Source of the DNA: JAICSD01 sp963836665
GTDB lineage: Bacteria > Acidobacteriota > Vicinamibacteria > Vicinamibacterales > 2-12-FULL-66-21
NCBI GenBank assembly: GCA_963836665.1
Contig: CAWIKL010000001.1
Coordinates: forward strand, 2,232,001 to 2,296,000
Length of the DNA: 64,000 nt
Reading direction: 5' to 3'
The notes below the pieces were generated by a model. The model made no database searches, was not told the origin of the DNA, and worked only from the letters and a program-made list of their open reading frames with translations. The position numbers and the translations under genes are program-made. Of this stretch, positions 35,846 through 44,584 are shown piece after piece. The first letter of the stretch is position 1; every line of letters begins with the position of its first letter.

Positions 35846-36666
35846 CGGCTCGGCCTGTGCGAATTGCGTCTTCGCTTTGTCGAGGCTGCCAGGCAGACGT
35901 AGAAGTCGAGCGGCAGGTCGCCGAGCTTGTCAGCAAAGTGGACGTACTTGCCGATATTCAGCGAGACGTCGTAGTTGTTGATGGGATAGTGAATCTTCCA
36001 GTCCCAGCGCGTGTAGCCGTCCCCGAGGTCCTTCTTGCCGGCAAACACGCCGTTCGACACGTCGACGAAGTCACTCGGGATGGCGACGCTCAGGTCCATG
36101 TTCTCGACCTCGTCCCGCCACTGATCCTTGTTGGGCCACCACACCGCCGCCCCCTCGCCCTCGCAGGCGGTGAAGATCCAGTCGTTGCCCGCCGGGTCCT
36201 TCCTGAATACGAAGCCGCCAAAGCGTCCGATCTCTTTCGGCGTGCCTGAATAGGAAAAGTCGATCGTGTAAGCGCGACCGGCCTTCAACGTCTGTGGAAA
36301 ATCGACCCACACGGTGTTGAGTTCGCGCTCGTATTTCAGCGGCGTCGATCCGAGGACGATCTTTTCGATCTCCAGGTTGGCGTAGAGATCGAGCTGGATG
36401 CGGCTATCGTCTTTGAGCATCTTGAAGCGGATGGTGTTGGTTCCGGCAATCCACTTCTTTAGCGGGTCGACGCGGATGTCGAGATGGTAGTAGAGGAGAT
36501 CGTTGTTGGCGCGGTAACGCCCGTATTCACCGCGCAGGACATCCATGCGCGTCGGTGGCGGGTTGACGAGCGGCGGCGCGGGCTGTGGCTGTGGCTGTGG
36601 CTGCGGCTGGGGCGGTTGCGACTGGACCTGCGACAAAAGGGCAATCAACAGAGCGGATGCGAGCAT
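35842..36666 (-). CDS. M1 aminopeptidase, N-terminal part (frameshifted)
   Basis: First half of the M1 peptidase. A signal peptide (MLASALLIALLSQVQS) is followed by a PQ-repeat linker coded by a 6-bp repeat, then the M1 N-terminal saddle domain: LLYYHLDIRVDPLKKWIAGTNTIRF, LYANLEIEKIVLG, YSGTPKEIGRFGGFVF and the FTACEGEGAAVWWPNKDQW turn typical of bacterial M1 enzymes. The chain runs correctly to LPLDFYV and then leaves the family (CLAASTKRRRN...). One base is missing after TACGT, near 35896. The intact enzyme would be about 560 residues. Either a recent mutation or a sequencing error. Confidence 0.8.
   Translation of the reverse strand: MLASALLIALLSQVQSQPPQPQPQPQPQPAPPLVNPPPTRMDVLRGEYGRYRANNDLLYYHLDIRVDPLKKWIAGTNTIRFKMLKDDSRIQLDLYANLEIEKIVLGSTPLKYERELNTVWVDFPQTLKAGRAYTIDFSYSGTPKEIGRFGGFVFRKDPAGNDWIFTACEGEGAAVWWPNKDQWRDEVENMDLSVAIPSDFVDVSNGVFAGKKDLGDGYTRWDWKIHYPINNYDVSLNIGKYVHFADKLGDLPLDFYVCLAASTKRRRNSHRPSR
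36581..36610. repeat. 6-bp microsatellite coding a PQ linker
   Basis: Five ggctgN units (ggctgt x3, ggctgc, ggctgg). On the minus strand they encode the PQPQPQPQ stretch just after the signal peptide of the M1 peptidase. Because units are 6 bp, length changes keep the frame. Confidence 0.8.
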
Positions 36667-36683
36667 GCGCCGTCCATCATGCC

Positions 36684-37406
36684 TTACTGCGGGCGGCGGA
36701 CGGGCTCGAGGAATTCGAGCCAGAGCCCATGCGTGCGCGACGGCGCCAGGAACACACTGCGGCCGCCGGGCGTAACGACGATCTCCGGAAGCGCCGGTTG
36801 GTTACGGCCGAGAATCGCGCGCGCCGGTTCGAGGCTGCCGACGCGAAGCGTGGCCGACGACGCGGCGTCCGGCGACGAGTTGTTGCGAGCCCGGTAACAG
36901 GAGCACGTCGCCTTCCCGCAGGCGAGCCAGCGTGGCACGCACGCGCTCCGGGACCCGCAGGTTCACCTCCGTGAGCGTCGCGCCGAGTCCCTGGAGCAAC
37001 TGGCGCTCGCGCGACAGGTCGTCACCAGCCAGCCAGATCCGGATCAACGATTCCGCGGTGTTGGCCTGCGCGAAGTGCTCGGGGAGGTCGGTCGGCGACT
37101 GGTTGCGGCCCGCGAGGAACAGGTAGTCCAATGCGGCCTCGGCCGGAAAATCGATTGCGCCTCGATTGCGCGCATGGGAAACCCGCAGCGCGCTCAATCG
37201 CTCATCCGCGAGCGCCATGTCCGGCGCGAACAGCGCCATGAACGCCGGACCGTCGCCGCTGGCGAGATGACGCCGGTAGCTCGCCGTCAGCGCGCCAGAT
37301 TGGCGACCGCAATCGGAATGTGGTCGAGACCGGTGACGACGGCCTCGGGCGGCGGGATGGCCAACGCGGCCCAGGCCAGAGTCCCGAGAACGACCGGGAT
37401 TCGCAC
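36684..37406 (-). pseudogene. Glyoxalase-like (VOC) protein, broken by deletion and frameshift
   Basis: Three segments of one VOC-family gene lie in different frames. Segment 1 starts at GTG 37406 with a signal-like stretch and VTGLDHIPIAVANLA, then stops at a TGA near 37288. Segment 2 (about 37290-36890) begins ALTASYRRHLASGDGPAFMALFAPD and includes LTEVNLRVPERVRATL. Segment 3 (about 36885-36684) reads NNSSPDAASSATLRVGSLEP and ends THGLWLEFLEP. In relatives as I recall them, roughly 45-50 residues separate VANL from the LTA.YRRHL part, so some sequence is missing at the first junction; the second junction needs one extra base. The order and remaining similarity make decay of a once functional gene the best reading. 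It sits 5 nt after the PepSY gene stop. Confidence 0.65.
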
Positions 37407-37411
37407 CTCTT

Positions 37412-38023
37412 CTACTCCTTCGCCACCTCAGCGCGACGAACGAAGGCAAGCCGGACCCCGAGATACGCCAAGGTCACGATCAGCAGCAGCCCGAGCACCC
37501 CGAGCACCCGGTCGAGAGCTTTCTGTCCCGTCCACTGCAGGTAGTGGATCCGATAGAGGGCGTCGATCCGATCAGTGTCCCGTCCCCGCTGCTGGAGCGC
37601 GAGCCGGTTCCAGTCGATAGTGACCTCGACACCGGTCGTGGTGCGCGCGGTGGCATCGAGTTGCGTCGCGACGTGCCCATAGCGATCGGGATTCGCCGTG
37701 AACGCGTCCTCGAACAGGAGGCGCAGCTTGTCCTGCGAAGGCACGGGGACGATACGCAGCGTTGTCGGATCGAGGTTTCTCCATCCGGCGTCGGTTCGTA
37801 CCAGCAGGTGCGCGCCAAGAATCGTCTTCAGCAGCCGCGCCTCCCGCCAGGGCTGGACGCGGAGGGGCAGATTGTCGTCGAGCGGATAGCTACGGACGGC
37901 CAGCTGCTCGTAGGCCCCCGCATAGCCGGGCTTGACGAAGAAGACGGCCCCGGTCACAGCCCAGCCGACCAGCGGCAGCAGCATCACGAGTCCGACTATT
38001 CGGTGAAGGGTTCTGATCGTCAC
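37412..38023 (-). CDS. PepSY-associated membrane protein
   Basis: 203 residues with one transmembrane helix at each end (RTLHRIVGLVMLLPLVGWAVTGA and LDRVLGVLGLLLIVTLAYLGVRL). Between them lies a periplasmic part with the R.L..DA.TG motif expected for PepSY-TM proteins, here as RLLFEDAFTAN and IDWNRLAL. The helix-PepSY-helix layout resembles one half of iron-uptake-associated PepSY-TM proteins. No iron genes are adjacent, so the role is unknown. The GTG start at 38023 is divergent from the BNR gene at 38061; TACGAT lies 11 nt upstream. Confidence 0.7.
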   Translation of the reverse strand: MTIRTLHRIVGLVMLLPLVGWAVTGAVFFVKPGYAGAYEQLAVRSYPLDDNLPLRVQPWREARLLKTILGAHLLVRTDAGWRNLDPTTLRIVPVPSQDKLRLLFEDAFTANPDRYGHVATQLDATARTTTGVEVTIDWNRLALQQRGRDTDRIDALYRIHYLQWTGQKALDRVLGVLGLLLIVTLAYLGVRLAFVRRAEVAKE

Positions 38024-38047
38024 GGCTGATGCCGATCGTAACCCACC

Positions 38048-38053
38048 TATAAT
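38048..38053 (+). promoter_or_regulatory. -10 element of the first VPS10/BNR gene (TATAAT), leaderless
   Basis: A consensus TATAAT ends 7 nt before ATG 38061. An in-frame ATG at 38052 overlaps the hexamer itself and therefore cannot be the start of a transcript from this promoter. Confidence 0.72.
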
Positions 38054-38060
38054 GCCGCGG

Positions 38061-40751
38061 ATGCAGACACGATGGGCCGCCGCCCTATCGGCGCTGGCGC
38101 TTGCCTCGACGGTTTCCGTCATGCGCGCGCAGCAACCGCCGAAGCCGCTCGACGCCGTGGTCAACGCGATGGCCTTCCGCAACATCGGCCCGTTCCGCAC
38201 CGCCGCGTGGGTCACGGCGGTCGACGTCCCGGAAACACCGCTGCACGACCACCTCTACACGATCTACGCAGCCAGCCGCAGCGGCGGCCTGTGGAAGACG
38301 ACTAACGCCGGGACGACGTGGACGAACGTGACGGACGGCGTCGGCGCCGAGGCGATGGGGGCAGTGGCGGTCGCTCCGTCCAACCCCAACATCGTGTGGA
38401 TCGGCGAGGGGGACCAAGCGAACGCGCGATCGTCGATCTCCGGCAAGGGTGTCTTCAAGTCGACCGACGCCGGGGCGACCTGGCAGTTCATGGGCCTGCC
38501 CGACTCGCACCATGTCGCACGCATCGTCATTCACCCGACGAATCCCGACGTGGTCTACGTCGCCGCAATCGGGCATCTCTTCTCCAGGAACGCGGAGCGC
38601 GGCGTGTTCAAGACGGTTGACGGCGGCAAGACGTGGAAGAAGGTGCTCTACGTCAACGACGGGGTCGGCGCGATCGATCTCGTCATCAACCGCAGCACGC
38701 CGACGACGCTGTATGCCGCGATGTACGACAAGGATCGCAAGCCGTGGCAGATCGTCGAGAGCGGCCCGGAGAGCGCCGTCTACAAGAGCGATGACGGCGG
38801 CGAGACGTGGGCGCGCCTGGCCGGCGGGCTGCCGACCGGGAAGATCGGCCGTATCGGCATCGACATCTACCAGAAGAACCCGTCAATCCTCTACGCGCTG
38901 CTCGAGAACCAGAATCCGAAAGGCGGAGGCGGCGCGCGTGAGGTGAACGCCGTCAGTCCGCTGGCATCGGGCATCATTGGCAACGAGCTTTATCGTACCG
39001 ACGACGGCGGCAAGAGCTGGCGGAAGGTGACCGAGGTCAATGTCGCCGGCGGCAAGGCGCCGTACTCGTTCAACCAGATTCGCATCGACCCGCACGACGA
39101 CAACACCGTCATCGTGACCTCCGATTCGATGTTCATCTCGCGCGATGGCGGCAAGACCTGGGCGTCCGACTTCATGCGCGGCATGTTTGGCGACTTCCGT
39201 GCCATGTGGTGGGATCCGCAGGACAAGGACCGCATCATCCTCGGCAGCGACGGCGGCGTCAGCGTGTCGGTCGACGGCGGCAGAACCGCCGACTACTTTC
39301 CGAACCTGGGTGTCGGCGAGGTCTACGCCGTCGGCGTCGACATGGACGATCCGTACAACGTCTACGGCGGCATGCAGGACCACGACTCGTGGAAGGGGCC
39401 GAGCAACGGGCCAACCGGCCGCATCACGCTCGAGAACTGGGTCACCGTCGGTCCTGGCGACGGAATGTACAACGTCGTCGATCCGACCGACAGCCGCTGG
39501 GTCTACAACACGCGTGAGCTGAACTCGATGGGCCGCATGGACCAGAAGACGGGCGTGCGGACGCCGATCGCGCCGTCACGGCCGCAGGGGCAGGCTCGCC
39601 TCCGCTACAACTGGATCGCTCCGATTGCGCTCTCGCCGCACAACCCGAAGACCGTCTACGCCGGTGCGCAAGTTCTCTTCCGCTCGCTCAACCGAGGGGA
39701 CACGTGGGAAGAGATCAGCCCCGACCTGACCACCAACGATCCCGACAAGATCGGCAGGAACGTTCCGTTCTGCACGATTACGTCGATCTCGGAGTCGCCG
39801 GTGACGGCGGGCATCATCTGGGTGGGCACTGATGACGGCAAGGTGCAGTTGACGACGAATGCCGGGGCCGGCTGGACCGACGTCACGCCGGCGCTCGTCG
39901 CCGCAGGTGCGCCCGTGGATCGCTGGGTGAGCCGCGTGTTCGCGTCCCCGTTCGACGCCAACGTCGCGTTCGTCGCCAAGAATGGCTTCCGCAACGACGA
40001 CTTCGCGCCCTATCTCTACAAGACGACCGACGGCGGCAAGACATGGACGCCAATCGCGGCGAATCTGCCCAAGGCGCCGATCAATGTCGTCGTGCAGGAT
40101 CGCACAGCGAAGGATCTGCTGGTCGTCGGCAACGACGTCGGGGTGTTCGTGTCAATCGACGGCGGGGCGGCGTGGACGCAAATGAAGGGCAACCTGCCGA
40201 CGGTCGCGGTGCACGATCTGACGATCCATCCGCGCGAGAACGATCTGGTGCTCGGCACCTACGGCCGCGCGTTCTGGACGGGCGACATCTCGCCGCTGCA
40301 GGAACTATCGGCGAAGGTGCTCGATTCGGCGGCCTACCTGTTCGACATCAAGCCGCGGGCGCGCTACGGCTTCAGTACCCAGGGGATGAACTACCACTTG
40401 TTCGGCGACAAGTATCTCGAAGTGCCGAACGAGCCCGAGGCCTTCGTTGTCAATTACTACCTGAAGACGGACGCCGATGCCGCGGCCAGGATCACGGTGA
40501 AGGACGGCACCGGCAGCGTCGTGCGGGAACTGAGCGGTCCCGCGAGGGCAGGCTTGAACCGTGCGCTCGTCGCGCTCGGCAACGGGGGTGGGCGCGGATT
40601 CGGAGGAGGCGGTGCCGGTGGTCGTGGCCGCGGGGGTGCGGCCGCGGCGACTGCGCTCACGGTCGGCGACTACACCGTGACGATTGACGTCGCGGGCCAG
40701 TCGCTGACCAAGCCCACGCGCGTGCGCGAGCGGATTGCACGGTCCTGGTAG
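38061..40751 (+). CDS. Secreted VPS10/BNR beta-propeller protein
   Basis: 896 residues with a signal peptide (ALSALALASTVSVMRAQ). The first 700 residues consist of sortilin-like VPS10/BNR blades with many Asp boxes: TTNAGTTWTN, STDAGATWQF, TVDGGKTWKK, SDDGGETWAR, TDDGGKSWRK, TTDGGKTWTP. The segment RAMWWDPQDKDRIILGSDGGVSVSVDGG and the later ERSLNRGDTWEEISPDLTTND-like turn are shared with the gene at 52535. The C-terminus has an Ig-like FlgD-type domain with a Gly/Arg-rich loop. These proteins are annotated as glycosyl hydrolases, but no catalytic residues are visible; binding is more likely. Start ATG 38061 follows TATAAT by 7 nt, which excludes the ATG at 38052. Confidence 0.9.
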   Translation: MQTRWAAALSALALASTVSVMRAQQPPKPLDAVVNAMAFRNIGPFRTAAWVTAVDVPETPLHDHLYTIYAASRSGGLWKTTNAGTTWTNVTDGVGAEAMGAVAVAPSNPNIVWIGEGDQANARSSISGKGVFKSTDAGATWQFMGLPDSHHVARIVIHPTNPDVVYVAAIGHLFSRNAERGVFKTVDGGKTWKKVLYVNDGVGAIDLVINRSTPTTLYAAMYDKDRKPWQIVESGPESAVYKSDDGGETWARLAGGLPTGKIGRIGIDIYQKNPSILYALLENQNPKGGGGAREVNAVSPLASGIIGNELYRTDDGGKSWRKVTEVNVAGGKAPYSFNQIRIDPHDDNTVIVTSDSMFISRDGGKTWASDFMRGMFGDFRAMWWDPQDKDRIILGSDGGVSVSVDGGRTADYFPNLGVGEVYAVGVDMDDPYNVYGGMQDHDSWKGPSNGPTGRITLENWVTVGPGDGMYNVVDPTDSRWVYNTRELNSMGRMDQKTGVRTPIAPSRPQGQARLRYNWIAPIALSPHNPKTVYAGAQVLFRSLNRGDTWEEISPDLTTNDPDKIGRNVPFCTITSISESPVTAGIIWVGTDDGKVQLTTNAGAGWTDVTPALVAAGAPVDRWVSRVFASPFDANVAFVAKNGFRNDDFAPYLYKTTDGGKTWTPIAANLPKAPINVVVQDRTAKDLLVVGNDVGVFVSIDGGAAWTQMKGNLPTVAVHDLTIHPRENDLVLGTYGRAFWTGDISPLQELSAKVLDSAAYLFDIKPRARYGFSTQGMNYHLFGDKYLEVPNEPEAFVVNYYLKTDADAAARITVKDGTGSVVRELSGPARAGLNRALVALGNGGGRGFGGGGAGGRGRGGAAAATALTVGDYTVTIDVAGQSLTKPTRVRERIARSW

Positions 40752-40761
40752 CACCACTCGC

Positions 40762-41118
40762 CTAGCGCCACTGCGGATCGTAGCCGCGCCGGCGTATCTT
40801 GCGTTCGACGCGCAGGCTGTAGAGAAACAGGAGAATGACTTCGATCAGCGCGATGAAGGCGTAGACGGCGAAGCGGGTGAACGCGTCCGGGTGCGGAAAG
40901 CAGGGAATGCCTTCGTCGATGCACTTGCCGACGACCACGTCGATCTGAATGTGCTCGCGCAGGATCAAGCCAAAGGCGGTGCCGAAGATCACGATCGTCC
41001 CGGCGAGGTTGCCAAAGATCGGCTGCTCGTTGAGCCACAGCGGCAGCGCGGCGAGGAGACCGACCAGCGGCGCGACCGTCAGTTCGAGCGCAATCCAGTG
41101 CCAGTTGAGACCATTCAT
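40762..41118 (-). CDS. Small membrane protein, unknown family
   Basis: 118 residues with three hydrophobic helices (WIALELTVAPLVGLLAALPLWL, GNLAGTIVIFGTAFGLIL, RFAVYAFIALIEVILLFLYSL) and a basic C-terminus (RVERKIRRRGYDPQWR), so the C-terminal tail is probably cytoplasmic. No family recognised. It follows the penicillin acylase gene by 37 nt on the same strand and may be co-transcribed with it. Confidence 0.7.
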   Translation of the reverse strand: MNGLNWHWIALELTVAPLVGLLAALPLWLNEQPIFGNLAGTIVIFGTAFGLILREHIQIDVVVGKCIDEGIPCFPHPDAFTRFAVYAFIALIEVILLFLYSLRVERKIRRRGYDPQWR

Positions 41119-41155
41119 ACGAGAGCGGACGACACCCTTTCTGGAATTCCGTGCG

Positions 41156-43303
41156 TCACTTCTTCCCTTCTTCTCCCGGATGGTAGGTGCGCTCGGTGTG
41201 CCCCTTCAACTGCTCGGGATAGAAGTAGACCTCGCGGAAATTGCCGGTCGCATAGCGCTCCGCCTGGTCGCTGAAATGCGGCGACGAGGGGTCGCCGCTC
41301 TCGCCGCCGGCGGTCACCGCGCGGGCGCGGATGCGGTCGCCGAACTCGACGGCGGCAACGAAGCTGTTGCCGGTGTTGCCGTACCACTTCTTCGTGTTCG
41401 GATAGGGGCGGGCGCCAAACGACGCCAGCGATCCCCAGCGTGACGAGGTGAAGCCGACCGGGATGCTCGGCCTCGCATCGTCGAAGCGCGACGCGATGTC
41501 GTCGTTGAAGCGCTGGAAGCGGTTGATGTCGCCCCAAGGCGTACGCCAGCTACCAAAATCTGCGGTGAGCCTGTCGCAGGCCGCCGCCAGCGCCTGGAGG
41601 TGGCGCGCCGGCGGCTGGGCCAGTGGATCCACCCCACGGCGGCCGATCTCCTCGCCGTAGAACACCGCCAGCGACGTCGCCACCGACGACACCGACCAGC
41701 GATCATCCCAGGCGCGGAGCAGTTTGATCGGCTCGACGAGCTTCGCCTTCAGGGGGTCGTTGTCAGGCGTCGAATCCCACGCCTTCACGAGTACGGGAAT
41801 CTGCTCGGCGAAGGCCGGCAGGTAGCTGTCGAACGCGGCGCCAATCAGCGACTCGACCGTGAAGTCCTTCTTCCCCGACAGCACGCGGACGGCATGGATG
41901 CCGCGCGGGGACTCGGCGATCGTGCGGTCGACGTAGACCGGGTAGTTCTCCTTCTTCGGGCTGTCGGGACCGGCCGCGGTCCACGGCGCGTTGTTCGAGT
42001 TGTAGATCCAACCGCTCGCCGGGTTGAAGAGTCCTGGCGTTTCGTCGATCGACAACAGCCCCTTGTAGTCGGTCGCGGGATCGCTGCCGTCGACCGGCTT
42101 CGTCCAGTCGAACTTCGGGTCCCGCTTCGGGATGTAGTTGGAATGGAAATAAGCGATGTTGCCGTCGGCGTCGGCGAAGACGGTGTTGTTCGATGAATTG
42201 GTGTGCAGCTCCATGATGTCGCGGAAGGCCTGGTATGTGCGTGCCTTGGTCCGGGTGTAGGACTGCGTCAGCGCCTTCACCGGATCCTGCATCAGCGCGA
42301 CGCTCACCCACTTGTCGCCGATCGCGCGCACGACCGGACCGTGCTCGGTACGATAGACGGTGAACGTCTTGGCCGCCACGCCGCTGGCAGTCCGGTACGG
42401 CACGGTGATGGTCCTGGCCTGCACCGGCTTCTCGTCGGCGCCGTGCCGGTAGACAAAACCGTCCTCCTTCTTGGTCACGGTCTCGAGAAACTCATCGATG
42501 TTGTCGACGCCGCTCGACGTGTGCATCCAGCCGATCCAATCGTTGAACCCCTGGTAGACGAAGAACTGGCCCCAGGTCACGGCGCCGTAAGCGTTAAGCC
42601 CCTCGTCACTATGCACCTGCACTTCGCTGCGAAAGAAGAACGACGTGTGCGGGTTGATGAGGAGCAGGGCGTGGTGGCCGGCCGTATTCGCGGGCGCGAT
42701 GGCGATGCCGTTCGAGCCAGTCGGCTCGACGTAGTCGGGCTCGCCGCCGGCGGTAACCGGCCTGGCCGCGGGGTCGTAAAAGGCCTGCAGCTGCGCAATG
42801 TTGACGCGCTCGACGTCGCCGCCGATGCTGCCTTCCGTGTACGACAAGGCCATCCACGGCTCGCAGCGGGTGATGACCTTGGGCTTGACGGCGGGGTGTG
42901 TGGCGAGGAAGTAGTTCAGGCCGTCGGCATACGCGTCCATCAGCTTGCGCAGCGGCAGCGGGCTCTGGCGATAGAGCAGCTGCAGCTGCTGCGGATCGAC
43001 GAACAACTTCATCCGCAGATCCTGGTAGACGGCCGATTCTCCGTCCGCTTCTGCGTTGCGTCCCAGCGCGGTGAGATAGTTCGTCTCGACGCGGTTGAAG
43101 TCGTCTTCGGCCTGCGCGTAGATCAGCCCGAAGACCGCGTCGGCATCGGTCCTGCCGCTGATGTGCGCGATGCCCCAGTCGTCGCGAACGATGGTGACCC
43201 CTTGGGCTTCGCTCTGCAGGCGCGACAGGTCGGCACTGGCCGGCCCCTGCGCCGCGACCGGCAGCGCGAGCAGGGCGAGCACGACGACGATCGGCTTGGT
43301 CAT
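41156..43303 (-). CDS. Penicillin acylase family N-terminal nucleophile amidase
   Basis: 715 residues with a signal peptide (IVVVLALLALPVAAQG). The alpha-chain part shows VTIVRDDWGIAHISGRTDADAVFGLIYAQAEDDF, split here as two adjacent blocks. The autocatalytic cleavage site is TGSNGIAIAP near residue 200, where the Ser becomes the N-terminal nucleophile of the beta chain. NPHTSF, the GGHALL-like HHALLLINPH, the Asn in NSSNNTVFADADGNIAYFHS and the TPWGDINRFQR ending also fit the family. Members hydrolyse beta-lactam side chains, acyl-homoserine lactones or other amides; the pocket cannot be typed by eye, so quorum quenching is only one option. TAAGAT lies exactly 7 nt before the ATG. Confidence 0.9.
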   Translation of the reverse strand: MTKPIVVVLALLALPVAAQGPASADLSRLQSEAQGVTIVRDDWGIAHISGRTDADAVFGLIYAQAEDDFNRVETNYLTALGRNAEADGESAVYQDLRMKLFVDPQQLQLLYRQSPLPLRKLMDAYADGLNYFLATHPAVKPKVITRCEPWMALSYTEGSIGGDVERVNIAQLQAFYDPAARPVTAGGEPDYVEPTGSNGIAIAPANTAGHHALLLINPHTSFFFRSEVQVHSDEGLNAYGAVTWGQFFVYQGFNDWIGWMHTSSGVDNIDEFLETVTKKEDGFVYRHGADEKPVQARTITVPYRTASGVAAKTFTVYRTEHGPVVRAIGDKWVSVALMQDPVKALTQSYTRTKARTYQAFRDIMELHTNSSNNTVFADADGNIAYFHSNYIPKRDPKFDWTKPVDGSDPATDYKGLLSIDETPGLFNPASGWIYNSNNAPWTAAGPDSPKKENYPVYVDRTIAESPRGIHAVRVLSGKKDFTVESLIGAAFDSYLPAFAEQIPVLVKAWDSTPDNDPLKAKLVEPIKLLRAWDDRWSVSSVATSLAVFYGEEIGRRGVDPLAQPPARHLQALAAACDRLTADFGSWRTPWGDINRFQRFNDDIASRFDDARPSIPVGFTSSRWGSLASFGARPYPNTKKWYGNTGNSFVAAVEFGDRIRARAVTAGGESGDPSSPHFSDQAERYATGNFREVYFYPEQLKGHTERTYHPGEEGKK

Positions 43304-43310
43304 GCCGGGG

Positions 43311-43316
43311 ATCTTA
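43311..43316 (-). promoter_or_regulatory. -10 element of the penicillin acylase gene (TAAGAT), leaderless
   Basis: On the minus strand TAAGAT ends 7 nt before ATG 43303. Confidence 0.65.
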
Positions 43317-43329
43317 CAACTTGCACGAC

Positions 43330-44445
43330 CTACATGGTGGGCTTCGCCGAACAGCTGACGAACAGTCCCTTGACGTCCTTCGGGGTACGGATCGCGCCGT
43401 AGAAATCTTCGATGTAGTGGCGCGTGTCCTCGCGGGTCTGCTTGCTCATCCCCGGAATCCCGTCCGGCAGGGCGCGGATTTCGTCCTTCTTGGCGACGAA
43501 GTTGGCCACGTAAGGGTCGACGCGCTCCTGGTTCCGGCACGGCCCGCGGTAAAGGCGGTCGGTCACGGTCTTGATCATCAGGCCGCGCGCCGGGATCGCG
43601 TAGGGCGCGTTGACCAGGCCCGACAGGTCGAAGTCGTACGGAATCAGGTGCAGCGTCCTGTCGGGCCGCTGCACGACGCGGATGTTGTGCATCGCATAGA
43701 GCGACACGTCGGTGTTGCCGATCATGAACTCGAAGATCATCGCCGGCATCAGCGCGTCGGCATCCATATCGTCGAACATCAGCCGCTGCAGCTCGACGAT
43801 GCGCCCCTCGAGGCGGCGGGCGACGTCGGAGTCGTCCTCGAGAAATATGCCGATACGCGTGCCCAGCGCCTTGCCGGCCGGGTCGACATACGACACCTTG
43901 GCGAGCCGCGCGCGGAAAGACTGCTTGGTGATCACGTTGTAGATGCGGTAGGCGAGATATTCGCGCAGGATGAATTGCTCGAAGTCGCCGCCGCCGGCGC
44001 ACTGCACGACGAGCTTGAGGGCCTCCTGCTTGGCGAACACCGTGCCCTTGCCGGATGGCTTCTCGAACTCGACCCGTAGCGGCACGTAGTCGCAGGTCCG
44101 CGCCATGCGCCGCACGTGCCCGCGGGCGCGGAACTGCACCGGGATCTCGGTGTTGTCAGCCAGCCGCAGGGTGCCGGGGTATTTCTGCGTGCTCTTGGGA
44201 TCATGGTCCTTGTTGATCGTCTTGAAGTCGGCGACCAGCGTGATCGGCAGCACGTCGCTTTGCGCGAACAGTGGCAGCGCCTCCGAGGCGTCACGCCGCT
44301 CCTTCATCTTGTCCGGCGTCGGCCACGGCTCGGCGAGCTTCAGAAGCGGATTCTTCTTGGCCGGAGCCGGCGCCGGGGCCTGTGTCTTCTGCAAAGGGGC
44401 GGGGGCGGCCAGAGCGATCGTCAGGAGCAGCACAGCAGTTCGCAC
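43330..44445 (-). CDS. CotH-kinase-like secreted protein
   Basis: 371 residues with a signal peptide (VLLLTIALAAPAP) and a Pro/Ala/Lys linker. The body contains PVQFRARGHVRRMARTCDYVPLRVEF, KLVVQC near a central CAGGGDFEQFILREYLAYRIYN helix, SYVDPAG with GIFLEDDSDVARRL, and FEFMIGNTDVSLYAMHNIR followed by HLIPYDFDLSGLVN. The last two blocks match the CotH-like kinase pattern (N-D catalytic pair and a late P(Y/F)D(F/W)D motif), so it may be a secreted or surface protein kinase. GTG 44445 is taken as start because TACAAT ends 7 nt upstream; the ATG at 44454 overlaps that hexamer. It precedes the penicillin acylase gene, which has its own promoter. Confidence 0.7.
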   Translation of the reverse strand: MRTAVLLLTIALAAPAPLQKTQAPAPAPAKKNPLLKLAEPWPTPDKMKERRDASEALPLFAQSDVLPITLVADFKTINKDHDPKSTQKYPGTLRLADNTEIPVQFRARGHVRRMARTCDYVPLRVEFEKPSGKGTVFAKQEALKLVVQCAGGGDFEQFILREYLAYRIYNVITKQSFRARLAKVSYVDPAGKALGTRIGIFLEDDSDVARRLEGRIVELQRLMFDDMDADALMPAMIFEFMIGNTDVSLYAMHNIRVVQRPDRTLHLIPYDFDLSGLVNAPYAIPARGLMIKTVTDRLYRGPCRNQERVDPYVANFVAKKDEIRALPDGIPGMSKQTREDTRHYIEDFYGAIRTPKDVKGLFVSCSAKPTM

Positions 44446-44452
44446 GGGCGGC

Positions 44453-44458
44453 ATTGTA
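44453..44458 (-). promoter_or_regulatory. -10 element of the CotH-like gene (TACAAT), leaderless
   Basis: On the minus strand TACAAT ends 7 nt before GTG 44445. The in-frame ATG at 44454 lies inside the hexamer. A 9-bp minisatellite begins 24 bp further upstream. Confidence 0.65.
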
Positions 44459-44482
44459 GCTGAGCCGGCGGCGTTGTGCGGG

Positions 44483-44581
44483 TTCTTCGGGTTCTGCGGG
44501 TTCGACGGGTTCGACGGGTTCGACGGGTTCGACGGGTTCGACGGGTTCGACGGGTTCGACGGGTTCGACGGGTTCGGCGGC
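44483..44581. repeat. 9-bp minisatellite (ttcgacggg)
   Basis: Eleven 9-bp units: two diverged (ttcttcggg, ttctgcggg), eight identical ttcgacggg (44501-44572) and one diverged (ttcggcggc). The array fills the interval between the stop of the MoaD-like gene and the promoter of the CotH-like gene. Identical copies point to recent slippage, so length probably varies among strains. Confidence 0.92.
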
Positions 44582-44584
44582 CTT

